Shown here: positions 11,001-19,461 of the stretch, piece by piece
Numbering within the stretch: the first letter of the stretch is position 1
Layout: each line of letters opens with the position of its first letter
Source: Branchiostoma floridae
Lineage: Eukaryota > Chordata > Leptocardii > Amphioxiformes > Branchiostomatidae
DNA: 52,747 nt
Assembly: GCF_000003815.2 (NCBI RefSeq)
Contig: NW_023365704.1
Coordinates: 1 to 52,747 of the forward strand
Direction of reading: 5' to 3'
Translations under genes and position numbers: made by a program
The notes under the pieces: model-generated
What the model saw: the letters and a program-made list of their open reading frames with translations, nothing else
What the model was told of the DNA's origin: nothing
The model's database searches: none

Positions 11001-12743
11001 AGTTCCTGNNNNNNNNNNNNNNNNNNNNNNNNNNNNNNNNNNNNNNNNNNNNNNNNNNNNNNNNNNNNNNNNNNNNNNNNNNNNNNNNNNNNNNNNNNNN
11101 NNNNNNNNTATATGTTATGAAGGTGCATCCATGCACGTCCACTCTGCTTTATGTTGCACCTGTAAGTGAATGTGTCTTTAATGTATAGATGTAATGATGC
11201 ATAACATAAATACATTAAGATGCCATCGATATCCTTTTATTTTCTCGACCGATAGATAGTATACTAAGAATAATATCATATATGCCTTTAGGGCCCGATC
11301 ATATTCTTTAGATATGGAGTGTGAGTTTTGCAAAATTCGACTGTCTTGTTACGGAAAAGTCAGCGGTTCTGGTTCTGTATCGACCTGTTTGTAGATTCTA
11401 TAGCATCAAAATCGTACGACGACCTGCGACGAATGTTTGAGTGTCTGAATGTCTGAGTTGAACTATTCTTTAATACAGCATATCCGTGATGAATTATAAA
11501 ATCATAGTACTGCACTTGAGCCATCGTAGGTCATGAACCTCTCCGAGAGTGTAAACTACTTGTCCTAATGTTTATTCTGTTAACTTTTCAACACGTGCAG
11601 CTCCAGTGAATCTGGCGGATGTCGGGTACCAACCATTCGGCGGAGCTTTCCTGCCAGCTTTCCCGGTAAGGATGAAGTTTGAAGAGGCTGAAGCCGCCTG
11701 TGATCGGTTCGGCGGAGGACGTCTTGCTCAGCCCACAACAAAGGAGTTCAATGACCGCTTGATGAGCGTGGCAGGAGAGACATCTCCTGACGAAAGCTTC
11801 TGGATTGGTCTGAAGATGTATGAGGTATGTACTTTATTACTGAAAAAGTCTGCTATTGCTGGAAAGACATTGGTTTAGATGTGTCAGAACTTGTTGACCA
11901 ATTATTACCTGATTTGCAAAATCTATGAGAACAATTCCCATTTTAATTGTGCCAAGTGACAGGTAACTCATACTCGACAACAAATAATACATTTGTAATT
12001 TGGCTCAAGAAGAACATGAATGGATATAAAAATGTAAATCATGGTCTGATATTACATAATCAACGAGAAGACTGTTCATGTCCTAATGGTAAATTATGGC
12101 ACATTCATGCTGTTTTTTACATGTGTTCCTATAGGACTTCTGGCTATGGTCTGACGGAACCCCGAGTGAAACGTCATACAGCAACTGGGCACCAGGAGAA
12201 CCCTCTGGGGAGGGCTGCGTCACGACGACGTCAGCTGGAGAATGGAGCGTCAAGAGCTGCGACGAAACGGCGTTTTACATTTGCCAGATAGGCAAGTAGC
12301 TCATATTCTTATTGTTTAAGTAATCTGTATATTGACCGAATAACATTTGGATATTACTTTTGGACATGTTGTGTGGTGTCCATCATTCTCTGGCTTTGTC
12401 GTAACTAGAATCATTTGGCAGTTAAAAACGTTGAAGTACTAGTAATCTCCGTATCCTGTTATGAGGAATGGTTTATCTATGGAAAATGGACGCTAACAGC
12501 AATATTTATAGATATATATATTTATTTTTTGAATTTGCTAGTAGCGTCCATTTTCATTGATATTATATATATGCAGGGAGAGACATAGATATGTACATCT
12601 CTTTTTTTAGGTGATGAGAGCTTATGCGAGATGGAACCTCACACTACAGGTATGCTGCTTGCCTTGTACTCATGATATAGATATTGTGCTTGACAATACA
12701 ATAACTTTGCCAAGTCCTTCCAGGTGTTTTTTTAGTATATATG

Positions 12744-12789
<46 letters not shown>

Positions 12790-15700
12790 CAGAATAACTG
12801 GCTAAAACATCTTGTGTTTGTTCATTTTTAAACGTAGTTATAAGGTTTAATGGTCTTTTTCATTGCACAAGTGGTGGCGTTAATGTAAGTTGTCAATTTG
12901 AGCTCGGTGCCATGTCCCTTTATTTGCATATTTTCATCTTGACAAAAAACTATAGGATTTTGCATAGAAGAAATATTTGAGCATGTCATGAAATTGATCT
13001 CCCTTTCTTTCAGTACGATGTGGTGGAACGGTGAGCGGAAGTTCTGGTCACATCTTATCACCAGGATATGGAAAACACCTGAACATCCCGGACGAACTTG
13101 ACTGTGAGTGGAAAATCCCAGTCCCAGCCGGCATGGTCATCAAGTTCACGGTTGTGGACTTCCAAGTGGAGGACGGCTCCCTGGAGATATTCGACTTCTG
13201 CCCTTACGGACGCAGCGTCAAAATTCTGTCAGGATCTATCGAATCGTCTTTGGACATCACCAACAACGCCGATGAAGCATTCCTCAAATTCAGCTCGAAT
13301 GGGCTACAGCCAACGCATGGCTTTAACATCAGTTACCAAGGTATTTATTACCTTCACCAAGACGGTCATGTCTTCCGGTGCGTGTATCTATAGCTAATTG
13401 TACGTACGTTTTTTGGGAGGCCACGTCCATCACGTGTTTCTGAAAACTTGGGAAGAAATGGCAAAAGCAGGGAGGGAGTACGTCAACACGGCAACTTCCT
13501 ACGAGTTCGTACGGAGGCTGTACTTACCACTTAGGGATTCCAAAAAATTGCCAACGTTTCAGCAAGTATGGTAACCTGGAATCCAGTCTAGTTGTGGCAC
13601 GGGCCTACCGTAGTTAGTATAGACTCTCTGCGCGGTCAGTGCAGCTCTAAACCGCCGGTGTAATCATTCACACCCGGTAGCATTTTCCCCGGTAGGATTT
13701 GGCCCAGTGGGAGTTAATTTTCTCCCACTGGGCCAAGTCTAACCGCGTGAAAATCCTACCGGGTGTGAATGATTACCCCGGCGGCTGAGAGCTACACTGG
13801 CCCCGTAGAGAGCCTAAACTAACTACGGTAACGTTAGGCCGAGCCAGTAGTAGACTGGATTCCAGCTTACAAGTATGGCGGGTTGTGCCCTTAGCTTATC
13901 TGTTTGTTTGTATGCTTGGGAATGTTGTTTTTAGTGGCCCCTTAGGGGCGAGCCTAAAGGTATAGCAGTGTTTGTGTAATATGTATTCTGATTTTTTTCC
14001 GACCATTCTATTTCCATGTGCATTTCAGCCATTCAACGTCCACCTGGTCTTCAGATCAGCCAGGGAGATACCGGTACCAGACAAAAGAGAGCTGTATTGG
14101 CAGGATTGGCCATCAAAACTGGCCTCAAGGTACTGTACACTGACGCTCCTCAGATTTGTCTAAAAGCTCTTATTGCATAGAATTTTTGTTCAGTGTACAT
14201 TTTCTGTTCATTTATTTATAGATTCAATAAAATTGCAAAATGCTACCAAAACCACACACGAGGCGTGTTTTTATCTTCATTCATATGGCTACTACACTAT
14301 ATTTCCCCAGGTAGTAAATACTGAAAATTTACTATTCAAAGTGCTGAAAGTTCACCAGTAACTTCTTGAGTTATGTTGTTCACAAACAAGAGCACAAAAA
14401 TACAAAGCTCGCTGCAGTACCGTAGGAAAACGCCAGGTAATCCGTTTTGAACGTGGGCTTCCTTTTTACAACCGCTACACACAAAAATAACAAAGTTCCA
14501 TCCACAATTTCTCGATATATATGGTATTGACATACATATATAGACCAAAAAAGTCCTGGCTCAACCGTTTCCATACCCTTATTGGTGAAGGGCAATAACC
14601 GTAACATATCCTTCTTGGCGAAGAAGAAAAAAAACATCATCTTGTCAAAATTAGATAACAAAGTTACGCTAGTGTTGGATGAAACCGATGGAAAAAGATT
14701 TGCTCGGAAAAGAAGACTGATGTTTTCACAAGGAGAAAACCCTTGCGCATATCCAAAACAATTATAAAGAAAATTTTCGACTGTGAGCGGTATTGCAACT
14801 TCACTTACCCAACAGCTCAGAGGTCAATCGAGGGCAAAAGACCGCTTTATGACATTCAACGCTGACCCGGTACACATGCATTGTACATTTTTTTTACAGA
14901 AAGTCGCCAGCTTTGTGAGCGACATCCTCTTCAACATAGCGGGGCTGGTTTTTGATGCCGTTGGCAGCGCTAGCGTGGAGGGAGAACAGCAACATCAACA
15001 TGTCATGGAGAAGCTGAATCTGCTGGAGAGAAAAATCGATGGTATCCATGAAGAAATTCAGGAGCTCGGCATCATAGAAGAATTGCGACATGACAAGGAA
15101 ATAGCGGCTCAGCTGTACTCTGCCTCCGAGCAAAGGATCAAGAACTTGCAAGACACGCTGCACAACCGACTTCAGATAACAATCAACGGAACACTAGAGC
15201 CCGTCAGTCTTGCTCAGGAGTGGGTGGAAACAGTGTTAAGACAGGACTCGGAAGGCATGAACCAGGTAAAACCATAGCTTTCATAGATTGGCAGTTTAGC
15301 ACACCGTTTCAGGGAGATTTTTTGTTACGCTGATAAGAAAAAAATCCTTTTGTATTCACAGTCAGTTGTAAGAATGTAATAACAACAATGCTATTTAGGT
15401 TTCTACCGCTGCCTGTGTGTGGCATTAACGTAGTCTTGTATTTTCTATCATTTGTCGTTAATTGCAGGCCATGAACAACATGCATGACATGGTGATGGGA
15501 ACTATGTCAGTATTTGACGGGAAGTCCATCATTGACACATTGAACCCCCTGCTGAGGAGGCAAGATCGCCCCAATGCCGCGGAGAAGGTAGATTAATCGC
15601 TACTCAATTTACTATACTGATATGTTTATTTGAATTTTAATGCGATGTACTTTGAATGATTCTGTAGAATTGAATGATTCATTGATATGCCAATAATGTA

Positions 15701-17922
15701 CGTTGGGACCTATGTAAGTATCCAGAAGGAAACCATATGCCTTCCGTTCACTTGAATCATTACGAAAAAACTGGTACGAAAAAATTAGTCCACAAGAACC
15801 GTGGTTGATAGTTCGAATTGCGCATGTGCAGAGAATGTTGCATTGTGGGTAGTATGTCAAAGGTAAAAGCCCCTAACTTGTAAAAAGTTCATTCTGTACC
15901 AAGTAGGTGTGTCTTGTTTATATTTCGGGGCCTTTTAACTTTAAAGCACTATCCACAATGCGTTTCGCAGGCATCTTTGAAACTTACTTGTCGATTGGCC
16001 ATTGCAGGTATATTGACAAATTCTTATTGACAGAAAAATTTTGTCAATTGTACCAAAACTTATATTGATAGGAACGTTCTCGGCCTTATGTAATATATGC
16101 AGGAGAGCATTTTTCATGTCTATACTACGGGACTTCTTGGCGTCTAACGAATTGCTACTACTGTAGGATTAAGTTTTGACACTAAATTTCTTCGTTTTGC
16201 TTTCCTTCAGCTGAAGAGTATCTGTGAATACATCATTGACCTGCAACTCTCCGGGTACGTTGCTTGGATCCTCGCTCTCAAGCAAAATAGGGAGATGGAC
16301 AGGGCTGACGAAGTCATGAAAAGGGCGTACAACAAGCTGAGCGAACAAAGCTGCTTCATGGCGCGCTTCTTCTATGGTTGGTGAATAAATCTGTTAGCAA
16401 ATGATACAATTTTTTTTGGTCTTATTTGATGCTGGATAAAATTATTGAATACTTTAAGAAGGGAAATGTTCACGAATCTAATGTTTCACTTTAGGGAGAA
16501 AATGTAGTCTTTGTGTTAGTTTTATGTTCGAAGTTTGAATAGTTGGGTATTCGGACATAACGCAACAAAACTTTTGCGGTTGTTTTAAGTTCGATCACTG
16601 TGACAATAGTGAACATAAAACAATCGCGAAGATTTCCCCGTTTACATTAATTACGGTTTATAAGATTATCTTGAATACTGTAATTTGGGAAATGTTTAAA
16701 TGTCTTCAACCTAGGTCCGTAGTGGGAAAATAAAGTGTTGGCAGTGGTTTCATAAGATCGCAATTGAAACAAGAGTGTAGGTGGGCAGAAGGCAACAGGA
16801 AAGTTCGTAAAGACGTTGTTAACGCAAAAACTACAAACACAAAAACACCTCGAGCATTTCCATTACAGTACTTACTGTTTGTAAGCTGAAACAATAGTTT
16901 ATAGTCCTTAGAGGTTCGCCTATATTCAATGCTGAAATCAATTCCAAGCTTATCTAGCGTTTCTAGTCCTACTGTTATATTTCATGTGTAGAATTTACTA
17001 CATTTATATGTCATTGAATTGTCTACTTTGTACATGGGGTGGGTAGGGGTGTTCTGGGAACACACGATGTTAGTCGTTTAGTTTGTTCAATTATTGTTTC
17101 TAATGTTGTTATATCTGTATTCATGTATTCAAATGTATGCTAAGTGGCACTGTTAAAATAAGTTTTTTAACAGTGCAGTGTCACTTTGTCCTTTCTGCTT
17201 GTATGTTAAATAAAAAAAATGAAAATTGCGCGCGTTACATTGAAAAAAGAAACTAAAACTCTGTCGCCGGAGGTTTCCCTCCGGTCACAGAGCAATGAAA
17301 TACAATGAATTATTTACTGCTGTATTGAAAACTCAAGGTGAACATTTCCACATTTCCTTTATATGATATTAAACATACCTACACTGATACTGAGTCTTCC
17401 CATCAATCAGACTGGCCGGCGGGCACGTATGGTCTCCCTAAGGCTTCTGCTGGGTGTCCTGGTGGGTTTGAGGAGGGACAGTACGAGTTTAAGGGACATG
17501 GGAGTTTCTATTGGCCAGAAGGTGATCCACTGTATCTCGACGGAAGTGTCTCCAGAAACGCAGTGGAGCAGGGAGTCTGCATAAAGGTGAAAGCCGACAA
17601 TTTTTATTCAATTTTCAACTTTGTAATCCATATAATGACGATAAATTTGTTTCTGGAGTCATGATAAATATGTTTCTATTACTGGTTTCGTGATACATAT
17701 TTAAAAAAAAATCTTTACAAAATACAATATATTGAATATTCATTTTTTTGCGTTGTACATAGTCTTAAACGTAAAATCCTTTGGTTTACAGACTACTGCC
17801 AGTGACGATGAGGAAAACTGGCCAAAAGGAAGCTACTGCATCTACAAATATGGAAATTGTCCAGTAGGTATGTACATGATTGTGCAACGGTCTTTAGCAT
17901 CATTCTTTGCACAATTGGTGAG

Positions 17923-17953
<31 letters not shown>

Positions 17954-19461
17954 TGTAAGACTTGATTGTAAGACTATATATCAAGTTCCTATGGTAGCCC
18001 TTATTCTTTCAGCAATTAGAATGTTAAGTTCTACACTGTACCTCTATTTTGTACTATGCGTAATAGTTGTTGCCATACATTCTATTCTCTTGTTATAGTC
18101 TTGCAGGTTCATTCATTATTCTTAACGACATTTGATAGGTAGGAAAAACGAAGGTGTACATTTATAATGGTTCTCCTGGTGGCTGTATTACTGCAGTGCA
18201 AATTCAGGTTTTTTATATGTTCTACACAGGGCTATAGTCACGATTTGGTCAGATAGTAAGTAGTACTTTTGCGCGCCTTGGTGCCTTTTTTTGCACTGCA
18301 GGGGCCGATATCGCTTTTGTTTCAAACTTTGGTAGAGACTATTTTAAGAAGAGATAGACCGGTGATCATGATTTTTTGGTACGTTTAGAAAGCATTTCAG
18401 GATACAGTTGTATATTTCAATATCATTCCGCTTCAATGGTTTCTGAGACAAAATAATCATGAAGTACATGACTATATCCTTTAGGATTTAGATGGGGTCG
18501 CCTGGGATTTCCCGAGGGTGCCACGACTGGAGTTGTGCCGGATGGCAGCGTGAGCAGTGACGGCATAAAGGTAGAGTTCTGCTGCCGGGATGACGGGTTT
18601 GCCTCCAACCCCATCCGGCTGCCTGCCAGGTCCCCCTTCCCTCTGCTTCGACATGGAGGAGAGTGTCAGCAGGTACAAAAAAATTACTTGATATGGTGTC
18701 ACCATTCGTAAACGTTTTGTTAACATTGTGGCTAAACAAAACGCGTGTCGTACATGGCACGTTACTATTGCACCTAAAGGAAATGTGTTGACATTACCCA
18801 ACATCCGTTTTTATGAAAATAAAAAGAGCACCTAGCACACCCTCCGCAAGGGGCACATAGGGGCTGCCTATCTTTCTCCTGCGTGTAACATTTGATTTAT
18901 ACGTTCTTATCCACGCATATGAATCCAATGCTGGTCTAGTAAAGCAAACCACTCACCAGTTTATTTTAGATAGCCTCCTTCACCGGCGTCAGCTGGGGGC
19001 CCGTACCAGATTCCCGGTATATATTCCTTTCCCGGCATTTTTCTATTCCCGGCATATTTACTTTTCCGGGCGTATTCCCAGTTAAAAATCGCCAAGGCCC
19101 CCAGAGATGCCGGTGAAGGAGGCTAATTTTAGAGTGGTCAAGGCCGCTGTGTGGAATGTTTTGTTGAGTTTGTATGAATGAAGGGTTAAATTTTCTAATA
19201 ACTCTGTCTCTCTAGGTTGACGGAGCAGATGTCCGCCAGGGGTGGATTGAGTACAGAGGTAACGGACACAGGGCCGGCATTACCCCAGATGATGATGGCG
19301 ACGACAACAGCCACGAGCTCTACTACTGCTCCTACAGCGTCCCCGGTTCCATCGTCAACATCCCAGCTACACGGGTTATCTCAGCTGCGATGCCTGTACA
19401 CACAGCCAATGTGCTTGGCTTTGCTACATTTGTCACTATCATCTGTGTAGCTGCACTATGA
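7229..19461 (+). CDS. Multi-domain ApeC (apextrin C-terminal) lectin-like protein, 17 visible exons
   Basis: Exons read from splice sites and frame: 7229-7301, 7714-8013, 8757-8969, 9764-9988, 10863-11008 (cut by the gap), 11601-11824, 12135-12291, 12611-12649, 13014-13340, 14029-14129, 14900-15265, 15468-15587, 16211-16376, 17411-17586, 17792-17867, 18485-18672, 19216-19461 (TGA). All visible junctions keep frame. About 1,047 codons are visible; the gap hides more. Domain order: signal peptide, Cys-flanked N-terminal module, FTP (fucolectin F5/8C), C-type lectin (broken), C-type lectin, CUB, RQKR site, helical region, ApeC, hydrophobic C-terminus. The protein is probably secreted or GPI-anchored. 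Amphioxus ApeC proteins are known bacterial peptidoglycan binders; a role here in microbe recognition is inference. ATG 7229 is chosen because it opens a signal peptide; the earlier ATG at 7224 hits TGA after one codon. All introns are GT-AG except one GC-AG (12292). Confidence 0.87.
7514..7651. repeat. (TG)n microsatellite in ApeC intron 1
   Basis: An interrupted tg/gt tract of about 135 bases in the first coding intron. The apparent His/Thr-rich and Val/Cys-rich reading frames across it are artefacts. Confidence 0.95.
8074..8185 (+). mobile_element. tRNA-derived SINE, forward orientation
   Basis: A tRNA-like head carries A-box tggtagagcg and B-box gagttcgatctcc, followed by the family body aaaggcactttacacgacct and tcctcacttcacc. 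It lies in the intron after exon 2 of the ApeC gene, in sense orientation, starting about 60 bases past the donor. Confidence 0.7.
8757..9988 (+). CDS. Exons 3-4 of the ApeC gene: FTP (fucolectin/tachylectin-4/pentraxin-1) F5/8C-type domain
   Basis: Exon 3 (8757-8969, 71 codons) and exon 4 (9764-9988, 75 codons) together form one domain of about 140 residues. Visible landmarks are NVALGKPASQSST at the start, AVDG, PWWEV, VRVLNRGDCCG at the exon junction, FEVRI, and the closing CEVEVYP. The DCC pair and final CEVEV are typical of FTP domains, which bind fucose and calcium in fish fucolectins. Whether the sugar-binding His and Arg residues are kept was not resolved; RHVRIQLP is a candidate segment. 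Both junctions are phase 1. A GA microsatellite begins about 20 bases after the exon 3 donor, and a possible LINE 3' tail abuts the exon 4 acceptor. Confidence 0.88.
8992..9053. repeat. (GA)n microsatellite in ApeC intron 3
   Basis: A ga-rich tract begins about 20 bases after the exon 3 donor. The rest of this intron (9060-9763) holds no gene; about 9600-9760 looks like a LINE 3' end with an aataaa-like tail (gattcaataaactcg and attcatttattc). Confidence 0.9.
10470..10640 (+). repeat. Penelope-type repeat with hammerhead-ribozyme-like core (copy B)
   Basis: The ribozyme-like core is 10508-10549: stem I gtca (10508-10511), ctgacga (10512-10518), a stem II hairpin gatag/ctatc (10521-10525 and 10532-10536), gaaa (10538-10541), cgtc (10542-10545), and stem I partner tgac (10546-10549). 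The downstream segment matches copies at 6930 and, inverted, at 38400-38520 and 52134-52225. It lies in the intron before exon 5 of the ApeC gene. Confidence 0.6.
10863..11008 (+). CDS. Exon 5 of the ApeC gene: N-terminal half of first C-type lectin domain, cut by gap
   Basis: The exon opens after AG at 10861-10862 in phase 1 and encodes GCPDGYIVHGGFCYKP, then WxxA-like helix 1 (LQNAQATCQQDGGTLAMP) ending TNEFL. This is a long-form C-type lectin start, with the extra N-terminal Cys pair. The 100-N gap begins at 11009 while the frame is still open, so the second half of the domain, including any EPN/QPD and WND sugar-binding motifs, is absent. The next exon found (11601) begins a separate lectin domain rather than finishing this one, so at least one exon is probably hidden in the gap. 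Confidence 0.83.
11009..11108. other. Assembly gap (100 N) inside the ApeC gene
   Basis: Exactly 100 N, a conventional placeholder for a gap of unknown size. It interrupts exon 5. At least the second half of the first C-type lectin domain must lie here. 11109-11600 shows no exon I can support; it holds a MITE fragment at about 11390-11430. Confidence 0.95.
11601..12291 (+). CDS. Exons 6-7 of the ApeC gene: second C-type lectin domain
   Basis: Exon 6 (11601-11824) encodes the first half: MKFEEAEAACDRFGGGRLAQP and FWIGL. Exon 7 (12135-12291) encodes DFWLWSDGTP, NWAPGEP, GCV, GEWSVKSC and FYICQ. These are the conserved C-type lectin landmarks, with four core cysteines. The sugar-binding loop reads GEPS rather than EPN or QPD, and WND is replaced by EWS, so calcium-dependent sugar binding by the usual site is doubtful. 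Exon 7 ends in phase 1 at an atypical GC donor (gcaagt). If that donor is not used, the frame stops at TAG after three more codons. Confidence 0.88.
12481..12557. repeat. Short hairpin element, about 77 bp
   Basis: Arms ggaaaatggacgcta and tagcgtccattttc are nearly perfect inverse complements around an AT-rich loop. It lies in the intron just before micro-exon 8. Confidence 0.65.
12611..12649 (+). CDS. Exon 8 of the ApeC gene: 13-codon linker micro-exon
   Basis: A 39-base exon lies between a pyrimidine-rich tract ending in AG (12609-12610) and the donor gtatgc. It is phase 1 at both ends and encodes DESLCEMEPHTTG. It joins the second lectin domain to CUB without disturbing the frame, and could be skipped without a frameshift. 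It supplies one Cys. The call rests on splice sites and frame alone. Confidence 0.68.
12745..12785. repeat. (AT)n microsatellite
   Basis: About 40 bases of at repeats in the intron between micro-exon 8 and the CUB exon. Confidence 0.92.
13014..13340 (+). CDS. Exon 9 of the ApeC gene: CUB domain
   Basis: This single phase 1-1 exon of 109 codons encodes RCGGTVSGSSGHILSPGYG, LDCEWKIPVPAG, GSLEIFDF and FLKFSSNG, ending FNISYQ. These are CUB landmarks, and the length fits a full domain. The first two cysteines are present, but the second usual pair is not: the position before the LEI strand and the FCG position (here LSG) lack Cys, and one unusual Cys appears after FDF. It is therefore a CUB fold with one canonical disulphide. 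CUB domains mediate protein or ligand contacts in secreted proteins; the partner here is unknown. Confidence 0.9.
13577..13864. mobile_element. Fold-back MITE, 288 bp
   Basis: The ends tggaatccagtcta and tagactggattcca are exact inverse complements. The pairing continues through almost the whole element, including a central ggcccagtgggag / ctcccactgggcc hairpin and matching attcacacccggtag / taccgggtgtgaat. It lies in the intron between the CUB exon and the RQKR exon. Confidence 0.88.
14029..16376 (+). CDS. Exons 10-13 of the ApeC gene: furin-type site, hydrophobic segment and helical/coiled-coil region
   Basis: Exon 10 (14029-14129) carries RQKR at 14079-14090, a match to the furin/proprotein-convertase consensus, directly followed by AVLAGLAIKTGLK. 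Exon 11 (14900-15265) continues hydrophobic (SFVSDILFNIAGLVFDAVG), then becomes charged and helical with heptad-like spacing (LNLLERKIDGIHEEIQEL). Exons 12 (15468-15587) and 13 (16211-16376) remain alpha-helical. There is no disulphide pattern and only a few Cys. I recognise no named family. Because it lies between extracellular modules, a cleavable oligomerising or membrane-interacting helical bundle is possible; that is inference. Phase changes from 1 to 0 within exon 10 and returns to 1 at the ApeC boundary. Confidence 0.82.
17010..17225 (+). mobile_element. LINE 3' end with stem-loop and poly-A tail (copy 1)
   Basis: The segment has aagtggcactgttaaaataa, then a stem-loop (aacagtgc / gtgtcact), tttgt and taaataaaaaaaatgaa. 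The same order occurs at 31805-31955. The poly-A end and dispersed copies suggest a non-LTR retrotransposon 3' terminus. It lies in the intron before the first ApeC exon. Confidence 0.6.
17411..19461 (+). CDS. Exons 14-17 of the ApeC gene: ApeC domain and GPI-like C-terminal tail
   Basis: The ApeC domain runs over four exons. The first half has WPAGTYGLPKASAGCP, GSFYWPEGD and DGSVSRNAVEQGVCIK. The second half repeats the theme: NWPKGSYCIYKYGNCPVGF, FRWGRLGFPEG, DGSVSSDGIKVEFCCRDDG, then LPARSPFPLLRHGGECQQV and ELYYCSY. The WP(A/K)G, GF.W or FYWPEG, DGS and FCCR motifs are diagnostic of apextrin C-terminal domains. After the last Cys about 40 residues remain, ending in a hydrophobic run (VLGFATFVTIICVAAL) with no basic anchor, which fits a GPI attachment signal better than a transmembrane receptor. 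TGA is at 19459-19461. Confidence 0.92.
17921..17957. repeat. (GT)n microsatellite
   Basis: A short gt tract in the intron after exon 15 of the ApeC gene. Confidence 0.92.
18971..19125. mobile_element. 155 bp MITE with perfect 8-bp target duplication
   Basis: Arms tagcctccttcaccggc and gccggtgaaggaggcta are inverse complements, with ggggcc / ggcccc further in and an interior rich in ttcccgg. Flanks attttaga at 18963-18970 and again at 19126-19133 form a perfect 8-base target duplication, as made by hAT and some other transposase families. It lies in the last intron of the ApeC gene. Confidence 0.9.

Noticed and set aside
14783-14899. Upstream extension of the open frame before exon 11, with its own ATG
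   Set aside because: The frame simply stays open through the intron; a strong polypyrimidine-AG acceptor at 14898-14899 and the phase 0 join to exon 10 define the exon start.
16377-16382. Alternative donor ttg/gtgaat six bases downstream of the exon 13 end
   Set aside because: It would give phase 2 and break the frame into the ApeC exon; the phase 1 donor at 16377 gives a natural DWPAG start.
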